A stretch of 64,000 bases of DNA, from positions 1 to 64,000 of the forward strand of contig JAUVXJ010000007.1 in assembly GCA_030603665.1 (NCBI GenBank), written 5' to 3'. Under the pieces are notes generated by a model. That model ran no database searches and was not told the DNA's origin. It was given only the letters and a program-made list of their open reading frames with translations. A program made the translations under genes and the position numbers. The stretch is from Chloroflexota bacterium (lineage in GTDB: Bacteria; Chloroflexota; Anaerolineae; UBA7937; B3-Chlor). Shown here in pieces: positions 17,682 to 26,877 of the stretch. Every line of letters begins with the position of its first letter. The stretch's first letter is position 1.

Positions 17682-19127
17682 ATGTATAGGAAAGCAGCAG
17701 TAACCCTTGTGGTCGCCCTCGTCGGAATGGCAATAGCTGTTGCGTGTGCCCCTGCAGCACCTCCGCCCGCTCCCACTCCGACAGAGGCGCCGATGGAAAC
17801 GCCGACCACAGCGCCAACGAATACTCCGGCGCCAGAGGCCACGGAGACGCCTATGTCAGAGCCCACGGCTACAACGGCGCCGGCCGTGCCTATGATGACC
17901 GTGGAACTACAACTAGAGGCGGATGGCTTCAATTCACCAGTGGCTCTCGCCACCCCTGAGGACGGAACAGGACGGCTCTTTATTGTGGATCGACTTGGGC
18001 TGATCCACGTTCTCACGTCAGAAGGGACTTTGCTGGAGGAACCCTTCCTGGATGTGCGGGACAGAATGGTCGAGTTGCGGGAGCGTTTCGATGAGCGCGG
18101 ACTCCTCGGCCTTGCTTTTCACCCCGATTTCGAGGAGAACGGCCGCTTCTATGTCTACTACAGCGCTCCGCTGCGTGAGGAAGCTTCCCAGAGTTGGGAT
18201 CACACCGCGCACATATCTGAGTTCGCAGTGGGACGGGACAACCCCAACAGGGCTGATCCCAACTCGGAGCGCGTACTGCTAATGGTCGATGAGCCGCAGT
18301 TCAACCACGATGGGGGACAAGTCCTCTTCGGTCCCGACGGGTACCTGTATATCTCGTTCGGGGATGGTGGAGGTGCGAATGATACCGCCACTGGCCACGG
18401 GCTCAATGGCAATGGCCAGGACCCCTCGACACTTCTAGGCAGTGTTCTGCGCGTAGATGTGGACGGTGGTGACCCGTACGGCATCCCATCCGACAATCCC
18501 TTCGTTGACAGCGACGATGGGGCAGGTGAGGTCTTCGCCTATGGGCTGCGGAATCCCTGGCGCATGTCCTTCGACGCTGGTGGTGAGCAGGAGCTGTTCG
18601 TCGCGGACGTAGGGCAGAACCTGTGGGAGGAAGTGAATATTGTCACCAACGGCGGTAACTATGGGTGGTATGTCAAGGAAGGCACCCATTGCTTCGATCA
18701 TCACAACCCCGATGTGTCGCCAGAAGAGTGTTCGGATACGGGTCTGAATGGGGAGCCTCTCATAGGTCCCATCATCGAATACGGGCACCCTGATGTGCCA
18801 GGCGGCATTGGCACCACCGTCATAGGCGGCTTCGTCTACAGGGGCGCCGCGCTGCCTGAGTTGCAGGGACGGTACGTCTTTGGTGACTGGAGCACCAACT
18901 TCGGCATGCCCGATGGGACGCTCTTGGTAGGGTCCGCTCCCAATTCCGAGGGAGAGCTGTGGTCCATTGCCGAGCTCCCGATCACGAACACCGAGGACGG
19001 GAGGCCTCACCTCTTTGTTCTCGGGTTTGGCCAGGACGCTGAGAAGGAGTTGTATGTCTTGACCACCGATATAACCGGCCCAACGGGGACGACAGGCAAG
19101 GTCTGGAAGATAGTGCCTGCTATGTGA
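17682..19127 (+). CDS. lipoprotein, PQQ-type glucose/sorbosone dehydrogenase-like beta-propeller
   Basis: 481 aa with a strong Shine-Dalgarno (AGGAGG) and a lipobox (AVAC) after a short hydrophobic segment. A Pro/Thr-rich linker (about residues 26-70) leads to a GSDH/HHIP-type six-bladed propeller. Signature segments are RLFIVDRLGLIHVL, GLLGLAFHPDFEENGRFYVYY, FNHDGGQVLFGPDGYLYIS, YGLRNPWRMSFD and DVGQNLWEEVN. Soluble PQQ sugar dehydrogenases share this fold and the NHxGG histidine, but many family members have no proven activity, so the substrate is open. It is probably transcribed alone. Confidence 0.85.
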   Translation: MYRKAAVTLVVALVGMAIAVACAPAAPPPAPTPTEAPMETPTTAPTNTPAPEATETPMSEPTATTAPAVPMMTVELQLEADGFNSPVALATPEDGTGRLFIVDRLGLIHVLTSEGTLLEEPFLDVRDRMVELRERFDERGLLGLAFHPDFEENGRFYVYYSAPLREEASQSWDHTAHISEFAVGRDNPNRADPNSERVLLMVDEPQFNHDGGQVLFGPDGYLYISFGDGGGANDTATGHGLNGNGQDPSTLLGSVLRVDVDGGDPYGIPSDNPFVDSDDGAGEVFAYGLRNPWRMSFDAGGEQELFVADVGQNLWEEVNIVTNGGNYGWYVKEGTHCFDHHNPDVSPEECSDTGLNGEPLIGPIIEYGHPDVPGGIGTTVIGGFVYRGAALPELQGRYVFGDWSTNFGMPDGTLLVGSAPNSEGELWSIAELPITNTEDGRPHLFVLGFGQDAEKELYVLTTDITGPTGTTGKVWKIVPAM

Positions 19128-19280
19128 GAATCATAGTGTAGGCTCGGAGATGGCTGATGCGCGGGCATGGGGGCAACATATCGCACCAAGTGTGACCTTT
19201 GCTCTCCGTCTTGCGCACCAGCCATCTGATCCAGAATGCCTTCCGATATCGATTGGCGAGAGGCCGTCCCTAGGCTCATA

Positions 19281-19321
19281 AACCACCACGGTCGTACGAC
19301 GATAGCGTGGCCGTGGTGGTT
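19281..19321. repeat. 11-bp perfect inverted repeat (hairpin)
   Basis: AACCACCACGG (19281-19291) and CCGTGGTGGTT (19311-19321) pair perfectly around a 19-nt loop. There is no T-run. It lies about 150 bp after the propeller lipoprotein and may act as a factor-assisted terminator or RNA stabiliser. Confidence 0.55.
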
Positions 19322-19573
19322 CCGACATCGGCGGTTTGCGGATCGTAGGGGCATGTAACTCCTCGCTGATCCAAACGGAAGGTGGGCCAGCCAGGATGGT
19401 CCCTGAGAACCAAACCCGGGAGTTGAGCGTGGACATTGGCTCTTGCCCGCATCTCTTGGCTAGGGACTGATGTTCTTGTGGCGCAAGACCGCCAGACCAT
19501 CAGCGTTTGGATAGGCCCACGACCGACGTCAATGCGAATCTCCGTACTCTCGTCCGAAGTTCGGTGAGAAAGC

Positions 19574-19602
19574 TTGTGCTTCTGAACCACGAGCGTTATG
19601 AT
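19574..19602 (+). promoter_or_regulatory. promoter TTGTGC-17-TATGAT
   Basis: TTGTGC (19574-19579), a 17-nt spacer and TATGAT (19597-19602) place the RNA start near 19609, about 40 nt before the methyltransferase start. It may drive the whole 19.6-26.8 kb series. Confidence 0.55.
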
Positions 19603-19649
19603 GGGAGTTACTGGCGCGAGAGCGCTGGAAGAGAAACGTAGGTGAGCCA

Positions 19650-20501
19650 GTGCCCAGAAGGTCGCAAGGTTCTTCGAGACATGACCCTATCCCATCAGTT
19701 ACCGACACACCTAGTGCCTCCCTTGCTGCCTTCGACGCCAAAGCCGAGGCGTGGGAAGAATACTTGGCCTCGCCCCTCGGCCGATTGCGGATAGAGTTGA
19801 GTCTCGACTATCTGAATGAGCATCTAGACTCATTGCCCGGCGATTTGAGGGTTCTGGATGCAGGGGGGGGAACTGGAAGCTATGCCATACCGCTAGCCAA
19901 GCGGGGGTACCGGGTCTGCCTGCTGGATTTCTCATCGCGGATGCTAGCCATCGCTCGGGAGAAGATCGAGCGTCTCGATGCCAGCCTTGTGGAGCGAATA
20001 GAGTTGCGTCAAGCATCTGTGAGGGAGATCGGCGGGCTCTTCCAACCACAGGATTTCGATCTCATCTTGTGCCACACGCTGTTAGAGTATGTGCCGGACC
20101 CACTGGATCTTATCCGAGTTCTAGCCGGTGTACTGAAGCCCGGGGGGCTGATCTCCCTTCTGTTGACCAATCCCTACGCCGACACAGTGCGTTGTGCGCT
20201 TGTCAAACAGGATCTTCGGCAGGCGTATTCGGCCTTGGGTGGATCGGTCTCTTCAGCGGATTTGTTCGGGTTGTCGCGCCGCATCTCACCCATGAAGCTC
20301 GTAGACCAAACGATGGCTGAGATTGGAATCAAGGCGCTGGCGCGATACGGAGTCCGCACTCTTGCCGATTATCTGCCGTCGGAGAGACTGGCAGACGCTG
20401 GGTTCTTCAGCCAGTTGCTGGAATTGGAGACCGCTATAGGACGTCTCCATCCCTACAAGCTGATCGCTCGCTATACCCAAGTAGTGGGAATGAGGACTTA
20501 G
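19650..20501 (+). CDS. class I SAM methyltransferase, CmoM-like
   Basis: 283 aa starting at GTG 19650, with AGGTGA close upstream. The Rossmann SAM-binding motif is VLDAGGGTGSYAIPLAKRG, followed by the acidic motif LLDFS and the HTLLEYVPDP motif. The C-terminal features (YGVRTLADYL, LLELE, PYKLIARYTQV) match the pattern I recall for E. coli CmoM/SmtA, the tRNA 5-carboxymethoxyuridine methyltransferase. That assignment is by remembered similarity. The neighbouring radical SAM genes make another small-molecule methylation possible. It leads a run of same-strand genes with gaps of about 60 bp. Confidence 0.7.
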   Translation: MPRRSQGSSRHDPIPSVTDTPSASLAAFDAKAEAWEEYLASPLGRLRIELSLDYLNEHLDSLPGDLRVLDAGGGTGSYAIPLAKRGYRVCLLDFSSRMLAIAREKIERLDASLVERIELRQASVREIGGLFQPQDFDLILCHTLLEYVPDPLDLIRVLAGVLKPGGLISLLLTNPYADTVRCALVKQDLRQAYSALGGSVSSADLFGLSRRISPMKLVDQTMAEIGIKALARYGVRTLADYLPSERLADAGFFSQLLELETAIGRLHPYKLIARYTQVVGMRT

Positions 20502-20563
20502 ACGTTATCAAGCATGCAAGCTTCGATGAGGCTGTGGACTTCTGCAGTCGATAGGAGAGAACA

Positions 20564-21547
20564 ATGAGCCTGTCAGTTGGCGTGGGCCTGACAAACGACT
20601 GCAATCTGGCTTGCGCCCATTGCTACCGCCCGATGGATCAGGTCTACCATCTTACGCTGGAACAGATCATGACTGTCTGTGACCATCTCCCGGTCCACGC
20701 TGTGGGCATGGGCACAGGAGAAAACGGTCTGCATCCCCAGTTTCTGCGGATTGTAGAGTATCTGCAAGAGCGGGGGGTTAAGTTAACCATGGCCTCCAAC
20801 GGTTACAGCCTGAACACTATCCCCGATGAGTGGTTGCAGGCTTTCCATGACGTGGAGGTGTCCATTGATTTTCCCACGGAGGGGGAGCATGACTTCTTTC
20901 GGGGCGTAGGCAACTGGAAGGATGTCCATGCGGCCATGGAACGGTGCCGTAGATTCGGTATACCGGCGTCAATCCTGAGCACTCTCATGAACGTCAATTA
21001 TGACAAGCTGGAGGGGTTGGTCCAGCTGGCCCGCTCTCTGGGGGCCAACCTGCGGGTGAACGTCTATCAGCCTGTGGGAACCGACGAATTCTGCCTGACC
21101 TATGAACAGTTCTGGGAAGGCTATCGATCGCTCTTTGCGTCAGCACGACTGGTGAGTTGCAGCGAACCGGTTGTACGGGCCGTGCTTGGGCTGGGACCGG
21201 CTGTCTCTCCGTGCGGGAGACAAAGTGTCCGCATTACTCCGCAGGGGTGGGTGATTCCCTGTGTCTACTGGCCGGGCGGATCTCTCACCGTCGAGGACGT
21301 GCCGAGTCTGGGAATGGCCATCCTGGACACTTCGGAGTTCCAGGCTGCCCGCCAGGTGCCTCCCTCTGTGCAGGATTGCCCTTGTCTAGGAGGATGTGCG
21401 AGCCGTCGGGCGTTGTCAGGCAACCTGGACCAGCACGACGTGTATTGCCCCTGGGTGCGGGAGGAGGAGATTGAACTCGATGTCGAACTCGCACCTGAGA
21501 GGGAACTACTCCGAGCCTCGAACGTTTGCACAACGATAGTTGTGTGA
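20564..21547 (+). CDS. radical SAM protein with SPASM-like C-terminus
   Basis: 327 aa with a good Shine-Dalgarno (AGGAGAG). The radical SAM cluster motif is CNLACAHC (residues about 14-21). The C-terminal region has the SPASM/twitch-type pattern CGRQSVRITPQGWVIPCVYW, then CPCLGGC and YCPW. Such proteins modify peptides or act on small molecules; the substrate is unknown. The protein ends in VCTTIVV after an acidic stretch, an unusual tail. No obvious precursor peptide gene lies next to it. Cytoplasmic, probably cotranscribed with the CmoM-like and GT2-radical SAM genes. Confidence 0.8.
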   Translation: MSLSVGVGLTNDCNLACAHCYRPMDQVYHLTLEQIMTVCDHLPVHAVGMGTGENGLHPQFLRIVEYLQERGVKLTMASNGYSLNTIPDEWLQAFHDVEVSIDFPTEGEHDFFRGVGNWKDVHAAMERCRRFGIPASILSTLMNVNYDKLEGLVQLARSLGANLRVNVYQPVGTDEFCLTYEQFWEGYRSLFASARLVSCSEPVVRAVLGLGPAVSPCGRQSVRITPQGWVIPCVYWPGGSLTVEDVPSLGMAILDTSEFQAARQVPPSVQDCPCLGGCASRRALSGNLDQHDVYCPWVREEEIELDVELAPERELLRASNVCTTIVV

Positions 21548-21606
21548 ATGCCCGGGTAAGGGTACTGAAGGCATTCCCGATGCGAGGCATCTAATATGGG
21601 GTTGAG

Positions 21607-23295
21607 ATGAAGACTGCCGTCATCATACCCGCTCTGAACGAAGAGGAATCCATACCTCATGTCATGGCTGGTGTGCCTGAGGATCTAGTGCACGACGTCA
21701 TCGTGGTGGACAACGGTTCGTCAGACCGCACGGCAGACGTGGCGCAAATGGCAGGGGCCCGGGTGATAACGGAAGAGCGCCGCGGATACGGCTACGCCTG
21801 CGCTGCGGGCGTAGCTGCCGCCGATGATGAAGCCGACGTTCTGGTATTCCTTGACGGCGACGGGAGTGACGATGCCACCCAGATCGGGGAACTGCTGGAG
21901 CCCATCGAGCGCGGCGATGCTGACTTGGTGCTCGGGTCACGAGTCCTGGACTCAAGGGCGGAGGGGATTCTGCTACCCCACCAGCGGTTGGGCAATGCGA
22001 TCGTGACCAGCCTGGTGCGTCTGCTCTATCGTCAACGGCTCACCGATCTGCCACCATTCAAGGCTATACGGCGTGCCGTCCAGACGGACTTGGACATGTG
22101 CGAAATGACCTACGGCTGGACCGTAGAGATGATTGTCAAATGTGCTAGGCGAGGGTATCGCATAGTTGAGATTCCGGTGGCTTCGCGCCCGCGCATCGCC
22201 GGACAGTCGAAGGTGAGCGGGACGGTCAAAGGGACGACCTTGGCTGCCTATCACCTGCTGGGCACCACGCTGAAGCATGCCCGCAGGCATGGGGCAGCGA
22301 TCCGAAACCCCGTTGCCAAAGAGTTACCACGAAACCTCTACGTGGAAGTGACCAATCGATGTAATTCGCGGTGTGAGACTTGTATACGAACCTTCGAATC
22401 ACTGGAGCCAATTCGCGATATGACATTCGCTGAGTTCAAACATCTTGTGGATGAGTTTCCTCTACTTGACCGTGTAATCCTACATGGCATTGGCGAGCCA
22501 TTGCTGAATTCCGAACTGGTATCCATGATCCGCTACATCAAGAAGCAGCATCCTTCTAGTTCTGTGCTGTTTAACTCAAATGCTATTCTGCTGAGCGAAG
22601 ACTGGCAGCACCAGTTGATCGACGCTGGGTTGGACGAACTCCGAGTCTCTCTTGATGCCGCAACAGCTCTTACATACAGCAGAATACGGGGCCTCGACGC
22701 CTTTGATACGGTCGTTGATAACCTGCGACACTTTTCAACACTGCTCCGGAGTGCTGAAGGACCTAATCTTTCTCTTTGGGTAACTGCAACTCACCAGAAT
22801 ATCCATGAACTGCCTGAACTGGTCGATCTTGCCGCCGAACTGGGAATCTATGAAGTCTATCTGCAAAGACTGGTGCTCTTCGATCGTGGTCTGGCACGGC
22901 CAGAGCAATCACTCTATGGGTCGGTGGGCACTGAAGCCGAAGCGGCTCTAGCTGACGCCACCGAACGTGCCACTAACCATGCTGTCAGCCTATCCGCTTC
23001 AGGACTGAAGTCGCCTCGATCAAGCCTTCAGGAGCAGAGCCACGATCTCAAGCCCTGGTCGGAGTGTTACCGTCCGTGGACGACGACTTACGTCACCGCC
23101 AACGGCAATGTCTTGCCCTGCTGCATCTCACCTTTTGCCACCAATGACTATGCCAGCCTGATCCTGGGCAACGCCTTCGAGACCGCCTTTGACAAGATCT
23201 GGAACAGTGCCAAGTGCATTGATCGCAGAGCGGCGATACAAAGGGAGCGGCCATTCGACCCCTGCGATCAGTGCGGCGTGTATTGGAGTCTGTAG
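21607..23295 (+). CDS. fusion of GT2 glycosyltransferase and radical SAM/SPASM protein
   Basis: 562 aa in one uninterrupted frame. Residues about 1-230 are a dolichyl-phosphate-mannose-synthase-like GT2 domain (VIIPALNEEESI, VVDNGSSDRT, FLDGDGSDD), without the usual C-terminal membrane helices. From about 240 a radical SAM domain begins (LYVEVTNRCNSRCETC, then HGIGEPLLN), ending in a SPASM-like part (VTANGNVLPCCISPFA and CDQC). Codon usage and style look continuous, and there is no internal stop or obvious reinitiation site. A sugar transfer coupled to a radical modification on the same target is the simplest reading, but this is inference. I do not recall this pairing as a standard architecture. 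Confidence 0.85.
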   Translation: MKTAVIIPALNEEESIPHVMAGVPEDLVHDVIVVDNGSSDRTADVAQMAGARVITEERRGYGYACAAGVAAADDEADVLVFLDGDGSDDATQIGELLEPIERGDADLVLGSRVLDSRAEGILLPHQRLGNAIVTSLVRLLYRQRLTDLPPFKAIRRAVQTDLDMCEMTYGWTVEMIVKCARRGYRIVEIPVASRPRIAGQSKVSGTVKGTTLAAYHLLGTTLKHARRHGAAIRNPVAKELPRNLYVEVTNRCNSRCETCIRTFESLEPIRDMTFAEFKHLVDEFPLLDRVILHGIGEPLLNSELVSMIRYIKKQHPSSSVLFNSNAILLSEDWQHQLIDAGLDELRVSLDAATALTYSRIRGLDAFDTVVDNLRHFSTLLRSAEGPNLSLWVTATHQNIHELPELVDLAAELGIYEVYLQRLVLFDRGLARPEQSLYGSVGTEAEAALADATERATNHAVSLSASGLKSPRSSLQEQSHDLKPWSECYRPWTTTYVTANGNVLPCCISPFATNDYASLILGNAFETAFDKIWNSAKCIDRRAAIQRERPFDPCDQCGVYWSL

Positions 23296-23364
23296 CGACT
23301 GTTGGTAGTAGTCCAGATCGTTCAACGCTCCTTCAAGGTTCTGAGATTGTTGAGGAGAGGATTG

Positions 23365-24828
23365 ATGAAGAGAATCCTGATGCAACTTAGGGCGTTGGGT
23401 ATCGCGCTGTTGGTCCCCTTGCTTCTGCTTGCAGCCTGCGGACCGTCCGCCGAGCCCGCTCCCACAGATGTCTCAGTCATATCAAGCCCAACCTCTATGG
23501 GGCCGACTCCCCAGCCGCCTGGTGAGACGCCGTCGGGGACCGTTGCACCAACAGAGCCTCCGTCTGGATTACCGACCCCGTTGTCTACCACCTCGCTACC
23601 GGAGACGCCTGATCCCGCCGTCGGGCAACAATTGTGGGCCGAGCAGCCGTGCATGTCTTGCCACGGGCCCAATGCCGAGGGAAACGTAGGCCCCAAGCTA
23701 GCGGGCACTGGCCTGAGCTTCGATCAGGTTTTGCTTCGAGTCCGCACCGGGGCACCACCAATGCCAGCCTTCAGTGAAAGTGAAATCAGCAATCTGGAGG
23801 TGCGGCACATCCACGCCTGGCTACAAAGCATCGGCCAACGCGCACCCTCACCAACAGAAGGTTCCAGCGGCCTACCGCCCACCGACGCACTGCTGGCGAT
23901 GTGGCAGCACGTCAACGACATGAAGGTGAAGTCGGACTTCGCCAAGGACTTGCCGGAGCGCCAGGCGTCGGACGATGCCGGACGGCTCTCTATTCTGAAG
24001 CAGTATGCTGGGGAGGCCATTGAGCAAGGACAGGCGGCCATCAATCAGGCTAACCAAGCTTTGAGCGACATCCCCGATGAGGGAGTGAAGACGATCATCC
24101 GGGAGGTCATCGACTACACCAACGAGGTGCTCGCTCACGGCAATGCGGCGCTGTCCCGGGATTCCTTCGACAGCGCGTGGCCAGAGGCGGCAGAGATGGT
24201 GCGCATATCCCGACTAGACGCCTGGCCTCTAGCCACACAGTCGGTCCGGGACGTTGGTATGGCGGGCACGGTGCGGGTCCTAGTGACCGACCCGGGGGGC
24301 AGCCCCATCAACGGCGCCTTCGTCACCGTGCTGACCGCGCACACCCCGGTAGGTGTAGGCACGGACAGCGCTGGGCGAGTAACGATTCCCAACGTGGCCG
24401 CGGTGCCCGCGTTGCAGGTGAAAGCCTACGACGAGGGTCTGGTCTATCATGAGGTGCACGTCAACCTCTCACCAGGGAGCGTGGCGGAAGCCAGTATTAC
24501 GCTTCCAACACCTAGTTCCGCAGGTCAAATCCCTTCAGTCGCGGGCGCTGCTATCCAGCCCTCCTTGGGCGCCGGCAACGCCACGGTGACCTTCAGGGTC
24601 ACGGCCACAGATCCTCAGGGAAGGCTGAACCTAGCGGAAGACCAGATCTTCGCCCTCAATCCGGACCTGGGTCTGGCCTACATACTGCTACACGCCGGCG
24701 GCGACCAGTACAGCAGGCAGCTGACGCTGCCCAATCTATCGTCGGGTGTCCATACCTGGTACTTCTTTGCCGTTGATCACCAGTGCAACACGAGCAACAT
24801 ACTGACGGCCACTTATACTGCGAGCTAG
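23365..24828 (+). CDS. cytochrome c lipoprotein with carboxypeptidase-regulatory-like domain
   Basis: 487 aa from ATG 23365, where a lipoprotein signal with lipobox LAAC begins. A Pro/Thr-rich linker precedes a class I cytochrome c domain (CMSCH haem motif near residue 95, candidate axial Met in PPMPAF). It is followed by a helical segment (about 170-290), a carboxypeptidase-regulatory-like beta domain (GTVRVLVTDPGGSPINGAFV) and a C-terminal Ig-like domain. It acts outside the membrane as an electron carrier. Together with the next two lipoproteins (gaps 9 and 6 bp) it forms a tight extracytoplasmic redox cluster. Confidence 0.85.
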   Translation: MKRILMQLRALGIALLVPLLLLAACGPSAEPAPTDVSVISSPTSMGPTPQPPGETPSGTVAPTEPPSGLPTPLSTTSLPETPDPAVGQQLWAEQPCMSCHGPNAEGNVGPKLAGTGLSFDQVLLRVRTGAPPMPAFSESEISNLEVRHIHAWLQSIGQRAPSPTEGSSGLPPTDALLAMWQHVNDMKVKSDFAKDLPERQASDDAGRLSILKQYAGEAIEQGQAAINQANQALSDIPDEGVKTIIREVIDYTNEVLAHGNAALSRDSFDSAWPEAAEMVRISRLDAWPLATQSVRDVGMAGTVRVLVTDPGGSPINGAFVTVLTAHTPVGVGTDSAGRVTIPNVAAVPALQVKAYDEGLVYHEVHVNLSPGSVAEASITLPTPSSAGQIPSVAGAAIQPSLGAGNATVTFRVTATDPQGRLNLAEDQIFALNPDLGLAYILLHAGGDQYSRQLTLPNLSSGVHTWYFFAVDHQCNTSNILTATYTAS

Positions 24829-24837
24829 GGAAGTCGC

Positions 24838-25632
24838 ATGTCTAGCGCAGACGCATTGAAATGCCTCGGCGGAGCCTTGGTGGCCTATCGGGCGGGTCGT
24901 TTCACCCTCGCCTGCGTGCTGCTACTCTTGGCCGGAGTCCTGGTTGGGTGCTCTGCCGAAGGCTCTGCGGCCAGCGGGGTCGTTGAGACTTCCCCGCCGC
25001 CAACCCGGCCGACCCAGGTCATGGGCACAGCCGAAGGCTTGCCTAGCGATGCTCCGCCACGCCTTGTTTCACGTAGGGTGGACGCGGCACCTACTGTGGA
25101 CGGGGACCTCGACGCTCGGTGGCAGAATGCCGCTCCCCTAGAACTGCCGCTCATCCTGGGCGCGGGCGGAGAAGAGGTCGCCCTCCCACTGGAATTGCGT
25201 TCAGTCCACACCGATCAGCTGGTCTGCTTTGCGGCCCAATGGAGTGACCAGCCACCTTCCGGCCATAGGGACACTACCTTCAACAAGCTGACCATGCACT
25301 GGCGAATCCCGCCGCCGCAGGGGACCAGTACTGGACACCTAGACTGCACCGTGGTCTGTCACACCGCCTTCGCAGACGGTCGGGGCCGGATCTCCTACAT
25401 GATTGCCGAGACCATCCCCCAGGGTAGTGCTGCGCCCCTGCAATCGGCTGGCCGGTGGGAGTCGGGTATTTGGACGATTGAGTGGTGCCGCCCTCTACAC
25501 AGCGATAATCCCTACGACCTCCAGTTCACGGCTCTCGACGTCCTCTATCCTTTTCGGATGAAGGTCTTCGAGAGAGTTGAGGGACGCCGAGACCCCGTGT
25601 CGGGGTTCGCCTTGCTGGCTTTCGATACCTAG
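24838..25632 (+). CDS. lipoprotein with ethylbenzene-dehydrogenase-type haem-binding domain
   Basis: 264 aa with an N-terminal hydrophobic segment ending in a lipobox (VLVGC). The remainder fits the EB_dh (DOMON-like) fold: RVDAAPTVDGDLDARWQNA at the start, then VHTDQLVCFAAQWSD and WESGIWTIEWCRPL. In the complex-iron-sulfur molybdoenzyme family this domain is the haem-b gamma subunit that passes electrons to periplasmic carriers. Here no molybdoenzyme catalytic subunit is adjacent, so it more likely relays electrons to or from the neighbouring cytochrome c. A CTVVCHT segment is present but is not a CxxCH haem c motif. Confidence 0.7.
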   Translation: MSSADALKCLGGALVAYRAGRFTLACVLLLLAGVLVGCSAEGSAASGVVETSPPPTRPTQVMGTAEGLPSDAPPRLVSRRVDAAPTVDGDLDARWQNAAPLELPLILGAGGEEVALPLELRSVHTDQLVCFAAQWSDQPPSGHRDTTFNKLTMHWRIPPPQGTSTGHLDCTVVCHTAFADGRGRISYMIAETIPQGSAAPLQSAGRWESGIWTIEWCRPLHSDNPYDLQFTALDVLYPFRMKVFERVEGRRDPVSGFALLAFDT

Positions 25633-25638
25633 GAGAGC

Positions 25639-26763
25639 ATGATGACAAAGCAATGGAGTCTGTGCGCATTTGCCATTCTCCTTTTCTTGGCGGCCTGCTC
25701 GCCTTCCGCGTTGCCTGCACTTCAAGAGACGGCACCGGTGCCCCCCCCGACGGAACAGGTGCCGCTCACCCCCACAGGGGCCGTAACGGCCTCGACGACA
25801 GCGCCTCCGTTGCCCAGGGAGACGGCCGCCGCTACCGCGGTGCGTCAGGCGACGCCGCCCCCCGTACTCCCTGCTCCCGAGCCCGAACCAGGCTATCCCA
25901 ATGGGCAGTTGTTGGTGGACACCCCCTGGCTGGCAGCGCACTTGGCCGACGCTGATGTGCGGGTCGTAGACGTGCGCTCGGTTGAGAGCTATCGCGCTGG
26001 CCACGTACCATCTGCAGTAAGCATTACCCTGGAGGATATCGCTTCCAACATCAATAGCATATCGCTGGAATTCGATGGCCAGAAGGTGGCCACTACACTG
26101 GAGGGTGCGGGCATCGCTCCGGAGAGCACGGTGGTCATCTACGATGATCTGGGGATGATGAGTGCCGCTCGCCTCTTTTGGACGCTAGAGTATGTTGGGC
26201 ATACGGACGTGCGGGTCGTCAACGGTGGGTGGAACGCCTGGGTGGCTGACGGAAGGACCATCGACACCACCGTCCCGTCTCCGAGCCCCAGCACGTATCC
26301 GATCAGCACCGATCCCAGCAAGATCGCCGACATTGAGTACATCTTGGAGCACCTTGGCGATCCATTCGTCGTCCTGCTCGATGCGCGATCGCGCGAGGAG
26401 TACACTGGAGAGGTGACCTACTCGCGGCGGGGAGGACACATCCCCGGGGCCGTCAATCTCGTATGGCTTGAAGCCCTTGCGGGGGGCGATACCGTCACCG
26501 TGGTCAATCCACGGTGGCAGCAGGAGCTCACCGATCCCGACGTGGAAGTCTTCAAGCCCGCGAGCGAGTTGGAGCAGCTGCTAGTGGGAAAGGGCATAAC
26601 ACCAGATAAGGAGATAATCACCTATTGTCAGACGCTGTGGAGGGGAGCGCACGCCTACTTCCTGTTGAGGCTTATGGGCCACCAAGACGTGCGGGGTTAC
26701 GATGGATCCTGGGCGGAATGGGGAAACCGTCCCGACCTCCCCATCGAGACGGGTGGTGGATGA
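25639..26763 (+). CDS. tandem rhodanese-domain lipoprotein (thiosulfate sulfurtransferase-like)
   Basis: 374 aa with lipobox LAAC, then a Pro/Thr-rich linker and two rhodanese domains. The N-terminal domain (VRVVDVRSVESYRAGHVPSA) has Asp at the catalytic position (VIYDDLGMM) and is inactive. The C-terminal domain (VVLLDARSREEY) keeps the persulfide cysteine in ITYCQTLWRG. This is the usual arrangement of 3-mercaptopyruvate or thiosulfate sulfurtransferases, but surface-anchored. It is 6 bp downstream of the haem lipoprotein, suggesting sulfur transfer linked to extracytoplasmic electron transport. A 7-bp hairpin (26800-26817) follows the stop without a T-run. Confidence 0.85.
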   Translation: MMTKQWSLCAFAILLFLAACSPSALPALQETAPVPPPTEQVPLTPTGAVTASTTAPPLPRETAAATAVRQATPPPVLPAPEPEPGYPNGQLLVDTPWLAAHLADADVRVVDVRSVESYRAGHVPSAVSITLEDIASNINSISLEFDGQKVATTLEGAGIAPESTVVIYDDLGMMSAARLFWTLEYVGHTDVRVVNGGWNAWVADGRTIDTTVPSPSPSTYPISTDPSKIADIEYILEHLGDPFVVLLDARSREEYTGEVTYSRRGGHIPGAVNLVWLEALAGGDTVTVVNPRWQQELTDPDVEVFKPASELEQLLVGKGITPDKEIITYCQTLWRGAHAYFLLRLMGHQDVRGYDGSWAEWGNRPDLPIETGGG

Positions 26764-26877
26764 AGGGCCTCGCTGCCTCCCTCCAGACGGCACGTGGACC
26801 CAATCGTTTCCGATTGGCGGCATACCTGCGTGCCCACCGGTAGGTTAGCAGCACCATTTCATCCATGTTCGTAACCG

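Larger units (their letters stand above)
19128..19649. other. intergenic region with one hairpin and one promoter
   Basis: No convincing gene is present. It holds an 11-bp perfect inverted repeat at 19281-19321 and a sigma-70-like promoter at 19574-19602, listed separately. Confidence 0.6.

Noticed and set aside
19276-19590. 104-codon minus-strand open frame in the intergenic region
   Set aside because: No start signal, no homology, low-quality composition; the region instead holds a hairpin and a promoter.
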